A stretch of DNA of 64,000 nucleotides from Mycobacterium sp. UM_CSW (GCF_000455205.1 NZ_AUWQ01000017.1:62001-126000), one strand, 5' to 3'. Positions 25,506 through 34,992 are shown, counted from the stretch's first letter. Notes: generated by a model from the sequence alone, not told the origin. Numbers and translations are program-made.

Positions 25506-26699
25506 ATGACGACGGTGCAACTTCGCTACGACCCGTTCGATGCGACGATTCAGGACGATCTCTACCCCATCTACCGGCAGCTGCGCGACAAAGCCCCGCT
25601 GTATCGCGCAGCCGATTCCAACACGTGGGTTTTCAGTCGCCACGAAGATGTCGTCAGCGCGCTGCTTGACCATCACACCTACTCATCCGTGGACGGCATA
25701 TTTCCAACTCCACCGGGCTCAGATTTCCACGCATCGTTCTTGCCCATGATGATTTTGATGGATCCCCCGCGACACGATCAGCTGCGCGCGTTGGTAAGCA
25801 AGGCGTTCACCCCGCGGCGCATCGCGGCGTTAAGTAGTGGGATTGAGGACCTGGCGGAGGATTTATCAGATTGCCTTGACCGGGGCGCAGGGTCGGTTGA
25901 CTTTGCCGCCGACTTTGCCGCCGTCCTGCCGGCCATGGTGATCGCTGATTTGCTCGGCATTCCTCGCGAGGACCGCGCACAGTTTCGGCAGTGGTCAACC
26001 ACGATGGTCCAGTCCAATCCGGCGCGCGGTGAGATGGGCGAGGGGCTGGCCGCGGCTGCGGCCGTCTATGCCTACTTCACCGACTTCCTCGCCGAGCGTC
26101 GACGCGAACCGCGCGGCGACTTGATGTCGGCCTTGGTGTCCGCCGAGATCGACGGAAAGCGTCTTACTGACGAGGACCTCCTTGGCTTTTGCCTGTTGCT
26201 GCTCATCGCAGGCCATGAGACCACCTCGAACCTGCTCAGCAACGCCGCAGTAGTGCTTGCGAGCGATCCCGACATTCGCCGACGACTAGTCGCCGATGAC
26301 AACTTGCTTGGTCCCGCAGTTGAGGAGCTCCTCCGGTATGACTCACCGGTGCAAGGACTTTCACGAACTCTGACCCGCGACGTCACGCTGCATGGCGTCA
26401 CGATGTCCGTCGGTGATTCAGTGCTGCTGTTGTTCGGCTCGGCTAACCGTGACGAACGAGTGTTTGCTGATCCCGACGTGTTCGATATCGGGCGCAAACC
26501 CGAACATCAAGTGGCGTTCGGCCGAGGTATCCACTTCTGTCTCGGTGCGTCATTAGCGCGGATGGAGGCCCGGATAGCGTTGCGCGCCCTGCTGGCCCGA
26601 GTGCCCAACTGGGAAGTCGACCTAGAGAACGCGCAGCGCCTGCGGTCGGGCCTCATCCGGGGCTATATGTCTTTGCCTATCTCGTGGTCGGCAAATTAG
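25506..26699 (+). CDS. Cytochrome P450
   Basis: A 397-residue soluble bacterial P450. It shows the I-helix oxygen-activation motif AGHETT (235-240), the K-helix ELLR (Glu274, Arg277), and the haem loop FGRGIHFCLG with the thiolate Cys345. It would hydroxylate a hydrophobic substrate and needs a ferredoxin and reductase from elsewhere, since none is encoded in the element. It is regulated by the divergent TetR protein and is part of the cargo with the MmpL transporter, which could mean a xenobiotic or lipid modification/export role (inference). Confidence 0.93.
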   Translation: MTTVQLRYDPFDATIQDDLYPIYRQLRDKAPLYRAADSNTWVFSRHEDVVSALLDHHTYSSVDGIFPTPPGSDFHASFLPMMILMDPPRHDQLRALVSKAFTPRRIAALSSGIEDLAEDLSDCLDRGAGSVDFAADFAAVLPAMVIADLLGIPREDRAQFRQWSTTMVQSNPARGEMGEGLAAAAAVYAYFTDFLAERRREPRGDLMSALVSAEIDGKRLTDEDLLGFCLLLLIAGHETTSNLLSNAAVVLASDPDIRRRLVADDNLLGPAVEELLRYDSPVQGLSRTLTRDVTLHGVTMSVGDSVLLLFGSANRDERVFADPDVFDIGRKPEHQVAFGRGIHFCLGASLARMEARIALRALLARVPNWEVDLENAQRLRSGLIRGYMSLPISWSAN

Positions 26700-26757
26700 C
26701 CGAACTGCGCGTCAGGCAGAGCGGCTGGGGCGGCGCCATTCCCGCGGAGCGGGATCA

Positions 26758-27393
26758 CTACGATGCGGGCTCGTCGACCTTGCGGCGGTGCGCGGCGAGG
26801 AAGTCATCGACGATGCGCTCACAGTCTTGACGATCGATGGCACGCAGCCCGGTGAGGCGCGCGAAGGCGACCGGCCCCACGAGTTGGCACAGGATCAGCT
26901 CGGGGTCGAATTCATCGAGGTCGGCGCAGGCTTCGGGGCTTTGCAAAAGTAGATCGAACGGCTGGCGATACTGCTCGATGATCCGGGTCCGCAGCGCGTG
27001 CCGATCGTAGGTCTCCTGAGTGCTGTTTGATGTTGGGCCAAGCGCGACCCAAGCCAGTGTGGTGACGTGCAGCGGCGCCTCCTGGAACAGCGTGGCCTGT
27101 CGGCTCAACAGTTCGATGAGTTGGTCGCGCAACGATCCCGTCGCCGGCGGAAGGTGAACCTGCGGCAGCAGCCGTTCAAATGTGGCGGCCAGTAGTTGAG
27201 TGGAGCTGCTGAAGTGGCGATAGAGGGTCGTGCGCGCAACTTTAGAGGCCTTGGTGACCGCGTCTATGGTGACGGCTTCAATCCCGCCGGCGCTGAGGAG
27301 TTTGGTGGCTGCATCTAATAGCCGGGTCCGGGAGCGCACCAGGCGCGGATCGACATCGTCGTCGACCGGCATGTCAAAACCGTCGCGCTCCAT
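26758..27393 (-). CDS. TetR-family regulator with a duplicated operator in the element
   Basis: A 211-residue TetR protein. The HTH reads ATKLLSAGGIEAVTIDAVTKASKVARTTLYRHFSSSTQLLAATF. ATG 27393 is chosen because GGTGA precedes it and upstream codons look non-coding; ATG starts up to 27465 are possible. A long perfect palindrome at 27485-27505 covers its -10 region, so it is probably autoregulated. A 13-bp portion of that operator recurs before the DUF6188 gene at 32682. Confidence 0.83.
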   Translation of the reverse strand: MERDGFDMPVDDDVDPRLVRSRTRLLDAATKLLSAGGIEAVTIDAVTKASKVARTTLYRHFSSSTQLLAATFERLLPQVHLPPATGSLRDQLIELLSRQATLFQEAPLHVTTLAWVALGPTSNSTQETYDRHALRTRIIEQYRQPFDLLLQSPEACADLDEFDPELILCQLVGPVAFARLTGLRAIDRQDCERIVDDFLAAHRRKVDEPAS

Positions 27394-27480
27394 ATGGTCA
27401 CCGTAAACCCTACGCATACCTGGCCCGCACCGAATCGCATCTGCATTGGCGATTGATCCAGCCACTACCCAACTAACGCT

Positions 27481-27514
27481 ACTGTTGGTAGCATAGCGCT
27501 ACCAATAGTACAGT
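27481..27514. promoter_or_regulatory. TetR operator: TTGGTAGC-N5-GCTACCAA
   Basis: Perfect 8-bp arms at 27485-27492 and 27498-27505 surround ATAGC, and an outer ACTGT/ACAGT pair lies at 27481-27485 and 27510-27514. On the minus strand a -10-like TATGCT falls inside the palindrome. The right part, GCTACCAATAGTA (27498-27510), is found again with one change at 32682-32694. Confidence 0.65.
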
Positions 27515-28189
27515 TATTCGTAGGGGTTTGTGCGTAGTAGGGGGATTCGTGATCAGGCAACGGCTCGAACAACCCGTGGTCCAAAAGGCCACCAATGCAC
27601 GGCTGGCATGTCGGTTCATGAGGCCATCCCACGAACCCTCCCAACTTGTGCGGCAGGGACTCGCACACGCCGAGGATGGCGTTCTGCGATGAATGCGCTG
27701 CTTGCGCTAACCAGGACCCAAGTGTGGATGAGTGCGGCTCGCGGTTTCAGGCTCAGCGGCCGCACCATTACCAGTGACATCCACCGAACGCCGCCGGACC
27801 AAGACCGCGTTCGTCCTCGGCATTACCCGCCTCGCTACTGCTCATACCTGGACGACAATTTGATGAACCGGGAAATGTACAACCACGTGCACGACGATCC
27901 CACCAGGCTAACTTCCCGGCTGGCTTTTCGTCTGCGGCGTTCATGAACCTTTCAGAATTTCGGCGACGGTGCGTCGTCACGGTCAATCAACCTGCGCGCC
28001 GAGGGGCACGTCGCGCCAGGCGCGAAATGCTGGTCCGTCGCCTGCGGGGTGCTCTCGGGCCAATCCAGGTGAGTAGTGCGGTAGCGGTCGACGGGTGCAC
28101 GCCTGTCGCGGTTTCGGCGACGAAGCGAAAGGGTACTAGCGGTACTGTTCCGACACCGTTAGTTTCTTTTGGGATAACGGAGGTGGGGG
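27515..28189. other. Long non-coding gap before MmpL
   Basis: This 675-bp stretch of the cargo contains no reading frame with believable composition on either strand; the longest frames are Arg/Thr- or Gly-rich and lack ribosome sites. It may hold the MmpL promoter and decayed sequence from earlier insertions. The end of the gap contains GATAACGGAGGTGGGGG, the strong ribosome site of MmpL. Confidence 0.5.
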
Positions 28190-31100
28190 ATGGCGGACAA
28201 CGGGTGGGTTTCCTCGGGGGTGGCGACGCTGAGTCGCCCAGTTCGGGAGCAACTTCGCAAGGTCGCGGCGGGCGAGGGCGCATACAGTGATCGACTAGCT
28301 CGCCTGGCGGGGTTCAGCATCCGACATAAGGTGCTGGTCATCGGGGCGTGGGTGGTGACCGCCGGCGTCCTGGCGATGCTGTTCCCCCAGCTGGAAACCG
28401 TTGTGAAACAGCAGTCGGTGAATCTGGTCCCCCCTGATGCTCCATCGCTGCAGACGGTTGACCGGATGGGCACGGCATTCGGCGAGCAGGGGTCCAAGAC
28501 CACCGTCTTTGTTGCATTCGAGGACCCGACGGGCCTGACTGCGCCGGTGCGTCAGCGCTACAAAACGATGGTTTCGCGGTTGCGTGCCGACTCCCAGCAC
28601 GTGCGACTGGTTCAGGATCTGTTAGCCGACCCCGTTACTGCGGGTCAGGCGATGAGCCAGGATGGCAAGGCGTGGTATGTGCCGGTCGGGGTAGCTGGCA
28701 CGCTCGGCGATCCTAGAGCGGCGGAATCCGTTCGGGCGGTGCGCGCTATTGTCGCCGAGTCGTTTAGCGGTACGTCCACGATCGTTCGTGTAACCGGACC
28801 TCCCGCGACATTCAGCGATCTAATCGATTCGGCTGAGCAGGATTTGATTGGCATCTCCATCGTGACAGCCGGTCTGATCGCGGTGATTTTGCTGGTCATC
28901 TATCGGTCACTAGTTACCGCGTTGCTGCCATTGCTCGTGATCGGTGTGAGCCTGGCGGTCGGGCGCGGGGTGCTCTCGGCGCTGGGCGAATCAGGAATGC
29001 CGGTGTCGCAATTCACGATTGCGTTCATGACTGCCATCTTGTTGGGTGCCGGCACCGATTATTCCGTGTTTCTGATCAGCCGGTATCACGAGCAGCGCCG
29101 CCAGATGATTTCGGCTGACCTGGCTGTGATTAACGCAACCGCCACCATCGGGCGGGTGATCATGGCTTCCGCCGCGACTGTGGCGTTTGCGTTTCTATCC
29201 TTGGTCTTTGCGAAGCTGAGCGTATTTAGCGCATTAGGCCCGGCGTGCGCGATCGCTGTCTTTGTCGGAGTCGCAGCTACAGTAACGTTGTTTCCTCCGG
29301 TATTGGCGCTTGCCGCGAAACATGGCATTGGCGAACCCAAAGCTGACCGCACGCGCCGATACTGGAACTGGATCGCCGTGGCCGTGGTCCGCCGACCCGC
29401 CCCACTGCTGGCCGCCAGCCTGGCACTTGTATTAGGCCTCGCGGCTGTCGCGCTGACTATGCACATCAGCTACGACGATCGGCAAGGACAGCCGGCGACG
29501 ACCACCAGCAATGAGGGCTATCGCTTGCTGGATAGGCATTTCCGCAAAGATATCGTCATCACACAGTTCATGGTCGTCGAATCACCCACAGATATGCGCA
29601 CCAGTAAAGGCCTAGCCGACCTAGATGAAATGGCGTCTCGAGTGTCGCAATTGCCGGGCGTCACCAAGGTTTCCGGTGTCACTCGGCCCACCGGTGCACG
29701 CCTCGATCAGGCACAGCTCTCGTGGCAAAACGGCCAGATCGGCAACAAGATGGCCGGCGCGGTCGCCAAGGGAGACGCCCATAAGGACGACCTGGCCAAA
29801 CTCACCAGTGGCGCCGACCAACTCGCCGGCGGCCTGGCGCAACTTGACACCACCCTGCGCACGGCATTGACACCGCTGACCGCGGTCCTTACCCAAGCCC
29901 AGTCCAGCGGATCGCAATTTCAACACTTTCGCCCTCTGCTGCAGCAACTTTCGGCTACCACACCAACCATCGATCAAGCGATCCGAACCGGGCCGGGACT
30001 GCGTCAAGAAGCTCAACAAGCCCAAAACGCGATCGCCACGATCGATCCGCTGGTTGGTGCGCTCAACACCTCCCCGTGGTGTGCCACCACACCCGAGTGT
30101 GCCCAGATCCGCGATCAGGTGCAGATTCTGGTGACCTTGCGCGATGGCGGCTTTTTCAGCCAGCTCGCCAACCTGGGCGACATGTACCAGCCGGGCAGCG
30201 ACAATGCGGCGGGCACCGTAGCAGATCTGCAGAGCACGGTCACCTCGCTGAACAAGGCTTTCGGAGCACTCGGCGATCCCGCCGACATGGCCGGCAATAT
30301 CCGCCGCCTCCAAAACGGCATCAGCCAGCTCGCGTCGGGTGCACAAGCCCTGGCCACCGGCGTGCACACCCTTGCCGACAGCAACATCGAAATGTTGTCC
30401 GGCATGAGTCAGGTCGCCACCCAATTACAAAATTCCGCGCGGTCCAGCGCCGGTTCGGACAACGCCAGCGGCTTTTACCTGCCCGCCAACACCTTCGAGA
30501 ATCGCCAGTTCGCCGATGTGGCAAAACATTTTATGTCGGCCGATGGCAAGACCGCCCGCTTCGCGATCGAATCGAGCTACAACCCCTACAGCAGCCAAGC
30601 GATGGATCTCGCTCAGAAAATCACCGAAGTTGCCGGGGCCGCACGCCCGAACACCTCCCTGGCCAACGCCACGATATCGATGGCCGGTTTCCCCGCCGTC
30701 AACTCCGATATTCAGCGCCTGCTGTCGGCCGACTTTCATCTGCTGGCGATCGCCACGCTCGTCATCGTCGGAGTGATCCTTGTCCTTCTCCTGCGTGCCT
30801 TGCTGGCCCCGCTCTACCTCCTCGGTACGGTCGTACTCAACTATGGCGCGGCACTGGGCATTGGGACGCTCGTCTTCCAATACGGCCTGGGTAAGGAAAT
30901 CGCCTGGCCCGTACCGCTTGTGGCGTTCATCATCCTGGTCGCCGTCGGCGCCGACTACAACATGCTGCTGATCTCGCGGTTACGCGAAGAATCCGCTCAC
31001 AACATTCGCGTCGGCGTGCTACGCACGGTCGCAAACACCGGTTCAGTCATCACCTCAGCCGGGCTCATCTTCGCCGCGAGTATGTTCGGCCTGATGGTCG

Positions 31101-31276
31101 GCTCTGTCGGAATCATGATCCAAGTCGGATTCATCGTCGGCTGCGGCCTACTACTCGACACCTTCGTCGTTCGCACCCTCACGGTGCCCGCGATCGCTAC
31201 GCTCCTGCGCGAGGCCAGCTGGTGGCCGCAACGGAAATCCTCGACTCACAACGGCCGACCACACCGGACCACATGA
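28190..31276 (+). CDS. MmpL/RND-family transporter
   Basis: A 1028-residue inner-membrane RND transporter of the MmpL type, which exports lipids, siderophores or drugs using the proton gradient. The first transmembrane helix is at about 47-66, followed by an extracytoplasmic domain, then TM2-6 with the proton-relay motif GAGTDYSVFLISRYHE (about 282-297). A second, large loop (about 430-840, Gln/Ala-rich coiled region) precedes TM8-12 with GADYNMLLISRLREE. All parts look complete. GGAGG lies just before ATG 28190. It is translationally coupled to the following hydrolase. No MmpS partner is present. Confidence 0.92.
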   Translation: MADNGWVSSGVATLSRPVREQLRKVAAGEGAYSDRLARLAGFSIRHKVLVIGAWVVTAGVLAMLFPQLETVVKQQSVNLVPPDAPSLQTVDRMGTAFGEQGSKTTVFVAFEDPTGLTAPVRQRYKTMVSRLRADSQHVRLVQDLLADPVTAGQAMSQDGKAWYVPVGVAGTLGDPRAAESVRAVRAIVAESFSGTSTIVRVTGPPATFSDLIDSAEQDLIGISIVTAGLIAVILLVIYRSLVTALLPLLVIGVSLAVGRGVLSALGESGMPVSQFTIAFMTAILLGAGTDYSVFLISRYHEQRRQMISADLAVINATATIGRVIMASAATVAFAFLSLVFAKLSVFSALGPACAIAVFVGVAATVTLFPPVLALAAKHGIGEPKADRTRRYWNWIAVAVVRRPAPLLAASLALVLGLAAVALTMHISYDDRQGQPATTTSNEGYRLLDRHFRKDIVITQFMVVESPTDMRTSKGLADLDEMASRVSQLPGVTKVSGVTRPTGARLDQAQLSWQNGQIGNKMAGAVAKGDAHKDDLAKLTSGADQLAGGLAQLDTTLRTALTPLTAVLTQAQSSGSQFQHFRPLLQQLSATTPTIDQAIRTGPGLRQEAQQAQNAIATIDPLVGALNTSPWCATTPECAQIRDQVQILVTLRDGGFFSQLANLGDMYQPGSDNAAGTVADLQSTVTSLNKAFGALGDPADMAGNIRRLQNGISQLASGAQALATGVHTLADSNIEMLSGMSQVATQLQNSARSSAGSDNASGFYLPANTFENRQFADVAKHFMSADGKTARFAIESSYNPYSSQAMDLAQKITEVAGAARPNTSLANATISMAGFPAVNSDIQRLLSADFHLLAIATLVIVGVILVLLLRALLAPLYLLGTVVLNYGAALGIGTLVFQYGLGKEIAWPVPLVAFIILVAVGADYNMLLISRLREESAHNIRVGVLRTVANTGSVITSAGLIFAASMFGLMVGSVGIMIQVGFIVGCGLLLDTFVVRTLTVPAIATLLREASWWPQRKSSTHNGRPHRTT

Positions 31277-32169
31277 CAATTGGCCGAGAGCGCATCCGCA
31301 CCAGCGACGGGATCACTCTCGTGGCCGATTGCTACCGGCACGCCGCGACTCACCCCGTCGTGTTGCTGCTCCATGGCGGCGGCCAGAACCGTCACGCGTG
31401 GGCCACCACCGCCCGTCGACTCTATTCCCACGGCTACACCGTCGTCGCCTACGACACACGAGGTCACGGCGACAGCGACTGGGACCCGAGCGGACAATAT
31501 GACATCGAACGGTTTGTGTCCGATCTGATCTCGGTACGAGGACACGTCAGCGCCGACAGTCCCCCCGCCGTCGTCGGCGCGTCGCTGGGTGGGCTGATCA
31601 TCCTCGCTACCCATCTGCTGGCCCCACCCGACCTCTGGGCAGCCGTTGTCCTGGTCGACATCACCCCGCGAATGGAATTTCATGGGGCCCGTCGCATCCT
31701 GTCATTCATGGCCGGACACCCCGACGGATTCGGCACGCTCAATGATGCCGCCGATGTCATCGCCGAATACAACCCACGCCGCGCGCGACCCGAAAATCTC
31801 GACGGCCTGCACAAGGTTCTGCGCCAACGTAGCGATGGCCGATGGATCTGGCGCTGGGACCCGGCCTTCATCAGCTCCAACTTCGATGTCCTCCAAGGCA
31901 ATCTCATGACGGGCAGCGAGGAGTTCGACGCCATCAGCGGATTCCTCGCCGAAGGAGCACGTCGAATCACGGCCCCAACGCTGTTGGTACGCGGGGCACT
32001 TTCAGACGTAGTCTCCCAGGAAACCGTCAGCGAATTCCGCCAGCTCGTCAGGCACGCCGAAACGACGGACGTCACCGGCACCGGTCACATGGTTGCCGGC
32101 GACAACAACGACGCGTTCACCGCCGCGGTTACCGACTTCCTCGACCGCGCCATGAGGACCCTGACATAA
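31273..32169 (+). CDS. Alpha/beta hydrolase coupled to MmpL
   Basis: The 298-residue protein has VVLLLHGGGQNRHAW (oxyanion region), VVAYDTRGHGDS, the nucleophile elbow VVGASLGG and GTGHMVAGD with the catalytic His. The family includes epoxide hydrolases and esterases. ATG 31273 overlaps the MmpL stop in ATGA, so the two proteins are made together; a GTG at 31222 is less likely. Its role is probably tailoring or degrading the MmpL or P450 substrate (inference). Confidence 0.85.
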   Translation: MTIGRERIRTSDGITLVADCYRHAATHPVVLLLHGGGQNRHAWATTARRLYSHGYTVVAYDTRGHGDSDWDPSGQYDIERFVSDLISVRGHVSADSPPAVVGASLGGLIILATHLLAPPDLWAAVVLVDITPRMEFHGARRILSFMAGHPDGFGTLNDAADVIAEYNPRRARPENLDGLHKVLRQRSDGRWIWRWDPAFISSNFDVLQGNLMTGSEEFDAISGFLAEGARRITAPTLLVRGALSDVVSQETVSEFRQLVRHAETTDVTGTGHMVAGDNNDAFTAAVTDFLDRAMRTLT

Positions 32170-32197
32170 GCATCCAGCGAGTCTTCAGCCACCCGGG

Positions 32198-32644
32198 CTA
32201 CTGATGTGCCATGGCTTTGGGTTGTGTTGCGTCTGAGTCATTCTCGTCGACAGGAAGGTCGTGCCGAATCGCTCGGACGCGACCTCGCGGCAGACACGCC
32301 ACGTATCCGTGACACTTGCCATAGAGTTCCCACGAGGTCGCCGCTACATCCGGGTCGACGTCGATGCGGTGGCCGGGGGAGAAACAGAGATGTAAGGCCC
32401 CGTCGTCGTCGCACCAGGCGCGCGTGCAGATCGCTCCGGCAAGGTCCAACAGTGGCCGCTCCTCGGGCGAAAGGTTGATGGGGTCGATCAACACTTCATC
32501 CGACGGCCAGGCTCCTGCCGGCGGGAGGGTCAGTCGCAGCGGTCGGGAAATCACCAATTCGTTGTAACCGTCGAGGTCGAGTATGAGCCCTTCGTGCAGC
32601 GAGACTCGCTGAACGGTGCATTGCTCAATCCATTGCGTGTGCAT
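32198..32644 (-). CDS. DUF6188-family protein
   Basis: A 148-residue protein with MHTQWIEQCTVQRVSLHEG at the start and SWELYGKCHGYVACLPRGRVRAIRHD near the end, the pattern of the DUF6188 proteins found in many mycobacteria, often in several copies. The function is unknown. ATG 32644 has AGGGGG five bases upstream and is preferred over 32677. An operator-like palindrome at 32682-32696 lies 38 bp upstream and shares sequence with the operator of the TetR gene at 26758. Confidence 0.68.
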   Translation of the reverse strand: MHTQWIEQCTVQRVSLHEGLILDLDGYNELVISRPLRLTLPPAGAWPSDEVLIDPINLSPEERPLLDLAGAICTRAWCDDDGALHLCFSPGHRIDVDPDVAATSWELYGKCHGYVACLPRGRVRAIRHDLPVDENDSDATQPKAMAHQ

Positions 32645-32681
32645 AACCGCCCCCTTCGACGCGTCGGTGAGTCCCATCTAT

Positions 32682-32696
32682 GCTACCGATAGTAGC
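32682..32696. promoter_or_regulatory. Operator before DUF6188, shared with TetR operator
   Basis: GCTACCGATAGTAGC is a palindrome with 5-bp arms (GCTAC/GTAGC). Its first 13 bases match 27498-27510 at 12 positions. A further palindrome, ATACTATTAGTAT, follows at 32703-32715. The site lies in the promoter region of the minus-strand DUF6188 gene. Confidence 0.5.
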
Positions 32697-32908
32697 GCAA
32701 CGATACTATTAGTATTCCTATGCGCTATCGCGGGCGTTCCATGCATCAAGAATGCGCTGCAAACCTCGATCAATGCGCTCGCGCGCCTCCCCTGCCGTGC
32801 GGCTCTGGTGTGGCTGCGGTCGGTTGACCTGCCGTATGCATGCAGTCGTCGGAATGCGAACACTACGGACCGATCTGAGTTGTCATCCCCAAGTGCGACC
32901 ATCCCAAT

Positions 32909-34477
32909 ATGGCGATCACCATCCCATCCGGCCGGCCCAACTGGCGCTTCATGCGCTACGTTCGGCCGCCGACGAGAGACTCGAAGTTGGAGCCTCTGTA
33001 CCCATTGAGGCCGGCAACGCGCCCGGTGCGGCTGGGCATTGATGTCGGGACCATCGCGGAGCCGCCGGAGGAGGGCTACATCACCGGGTTCCTGACGCGC
33101 GACGAGATCGAGGTGCACCTATTGATCCCGGCGGCAACGGAAGCTCCGAGCGGGTGGACCGAGTTGCTCGATGAACCGCCTTGCCACACCGTCAATTTCA
33201 CGAACGTAGCTGACGCAGGCAAGTTCTGCGACGCGGCCGAGTTCTCCGTCAGCACCGCTCGTGGCGAGAGCTACCGTGCCTGGTCCAAGGCTCGGTTCTT
33301 CGCCGCGTACCAGCAGCTCGATGAGCACGATGCGCCGGACGGCCTCCCCCCGTTGACGCTCGATCAGCGACATCGTGCAGCTGCCTATGCTGCCGCCGCC
33401 GGGGCTGTTGGCATCGATGCCATCGTCACCACCGCCCCCACTGCGGGACGAACAGATGTCGCCGACAACGATGTGGTCGTCAGCGTGACACCCGACGCGG
33501 CTGTACCACTCATCGGTCACTACTTGCGGGTGACTAGCAATCCGGTTGTGACGGTCGAGCGCGGCATGTTGGTGGGTGGCGGAAGCTGGGAGACGACGGA
33601 GTCGACTGCGACCATCGTCAATCTTTACGACTGGGGCACGGTCAGCGGATTGCCATACTTCGATGCCGCTTCAATGTTTGCGGCTGCCGCTAAAGGTGGA
33701 CCTGAGGCCGCAGAGGCATTCACGTCGGTTCGCATCCGCCTGAGACGTGCAGCGCGCGCGTTCGACGATCTGCTGGCCGCGCTGTCGAACCCGCTGGACG
33801 GGAAGCGGAACGAAGATGTTGCCGAGGCTACCGCTGAAGCTTTTGACCGTGAATTACTCTATCTTGCAGCAGTTTTCGATATTTTCGGGCGTGCTTACCA
33901 AGCGATGGTCGACCCGTCAGTTGATCGGAAAAAGGCTCGGGGATCACTCGACTCGCGGACCTTCATCGACAAGGAAGTGCGAACGCAGTACGACCAGTCA
34001 CTTTTGGGTGACGTGACGCGCCTGCGGGTGTATGCGTGGCTCTGCAAGCAGTTGAGGAATCACATCCACGATGGCGTTCTTGCCGTCGACACCCACCCTG
34101 GCCGCAGCTACGGCAACACGATGAACGTGGCGCTGAATCTCAGTGTGATTCCCGAGTTAGCCCTCGGTGCCGACAATGAGATGACTCAGCACCACTACGA
34201 CGCGCTGGGAGTGTGGCAGACCGAACCTGTTTCGCCCTTTACCGGTTCGTCAATGGTGGCCGACCTTGCGACAACCGGTTTCACCCTCATCCGAGCGGCG
34301 CTCGAGTACATCGAAGCGTTCACGAAACTTATCGTCCGGAACAAACCGGCGAATGCGCCGTCGTCTAGTGCGTTCCTGGGATGCGTGCAGGCTCGTCCGG
34401 GCGAGGTCGAGCCAGCGCCCCCAAAGCGAGCAGTGTTCTATCAAGCACTGTTCGGATTACATCCGGACAGCGTGTAG
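32909..34477 (+). CDS. Unrecognised 522-residue cargo protein
   Basis: I do not recognise this protein. It has no signal peptide or membrane segment. The N-terminal 230 residues look like a mixed alpha/beta domain (LGIDVGTIAEPPEEGYITGFLTRDEIEVHLLIPA). The C-terminal half (about 250-470) is helical and repetitive in charge, including a VRIRLRRAARAFDDLLAALSN segment. It sits alone between the DUF6188 gene and the Nudix/GntR control region, where mobile elements often carry defence or exclusion functions, but nothing in the sequence proves that. The frame is long and uninterrupted with good codon use. Confidence 0.7.
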   Translation: MAITIPSGRPNWRFMRYVRPPTRDSKLEPLYPLRPATRPVRLGIDVGTIAEPPEEGYITGFLTRDEIEVHLLIPAATEAPSGWTELLDEPPCHTVNFTNVADAGKFCDAAEFSVSTARGESYRAWSKARFFAAYQQLDEHDAPDGLPPLTLDQRHRAAAYAAAAGAVGIDAIVTTAPTAGRTDVADNDVVVSVTPDAAVPLIGHYLRVTSNPVVTVERGMLVGGGSWETTESTATIVNLYDWGTVSGLPYFDAASMFAAAAKGGPEAAEAFTSVRIRLRRAARAFDDLLAALSNPLDGKRNEDVAEATAEAFDRELLYLAAVFDIFGRAYQAMVDPSVDRKKARGSLDSRTFIDKEVRTQYDQSLLGDVTRLRVYAWLCKQLRNHIHDGVLAVDTHPGRSYGNTMNVALNLSVIPELALGADNEMTQHHYDALGVWQTEPVSPFTGSSMVADLATTGFTLIRAALEYIEAFTKLIVRNKPANAPSSSAFLGCVQARPGEVEPAPPKRAVFYQALFGLHPDSV

Positions 34478-34484
34478 TGGACCC

Positions 34485-34916
34485 CTAGCAGCCCGACACG
34501 AGGTTGACGCCGTCATGGACCCGCGAATGAGTTTCTTCGTCGAACGCGTCCAGTACACGCACCGCGAATGCAGGATTCATCGCTGACTGAACTTCCTCCC
34601 TTGTCATCCAACGAACCTCGCGGGCTTCCGCAGTGGGGTGAGTGTCCCCATCGGCCGGATGGCAGCGGTAGACCAGAGCGACAATCCCATGGGTCAGGTT
34701 CTTGTAAACGCCGGTGAGACGTTCTACCTTCACCGTCAATCCGGTTTCCTCAAGGACTTCGCGCCGAACACCGTCCTCAAAAGATTCGCCTAGTTCGAGT
34801 ACACCACCAGGGGCTTCCCAGTGGCCGTTGTCGTCCCGCCTGATCACGAGAACGCGATCATCGTCACGCACTACGATGCCGGCGACACTGACCGAGTGCT
34901 TAGGCGAGGTTGCCAT
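34485..34916 (-). CDS. Nudix hydrolase of the AICE backbone
   Basis: The 143-residue protein contains the full Nudix box: Gly38, Glu44, then REVLEETGL at 52-60 (GX5EX7REUXEEXGU). It would hydrolyse a nucleoside diphosphate derivative. A Nudix gene is part of the regulatory region of pSAM2-like elements. It is divergent from the GntR regulator, sharing a 76-bp control region with the palindrome at 34972-34988, so both are probably under GntR control. Confidence 0.88.
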   Translation of the reverse strand: MATSPKHSVSVAGIVVRDDDRVLVIRRDDNGHWEAPGGVLELGESFEDGVRREVLEETGLTVKVERLTGVYKNLTHGIVALVYRCHPADGDTHPTAEAREVRWMTREEVQSAMNPAFAVRVLDAFDEETHSRVHDGVNLVSGC

Positions 34917-34971
34917 TTCTGGGGTCCTCCTTGTTCGATGCCGGCAGAAGAGACACGGGTTGACTGGCTTC

Positions 34972-34988
34972 CTAGACTAGTCGTCTAG
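34972..34988. promoter_or_regulatory. GntR operator 1: CTAGAC-N5-GTCTAG
   Basis: Perfect 6-bp arms surround TAGTC, ending five bases before the GntR GTG start and within the divergent region with the Nudix gene. The derived string TCTAGACGACTA (reverse strand) recurs at 35833-35844 before the Pra-like gene, so the two sites are related. Confidence 0.62.
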
Positions 34989-34992
34989 ACAT

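Noticed and set aside
27530-27946. 138-codon frame in the gap before MmpL
   Set aside because: Composition is non-coding, there is no ribosome site, and nothing similar was recognised.
32720-32890. Minus-strand frame ending RIDRGLQRILDAWNARDSA, which looks like a protein C-terminus
   Set aside because: No start codon or upstream domain is available; at best it is a decayed fragment, so it is not listed as a gene.
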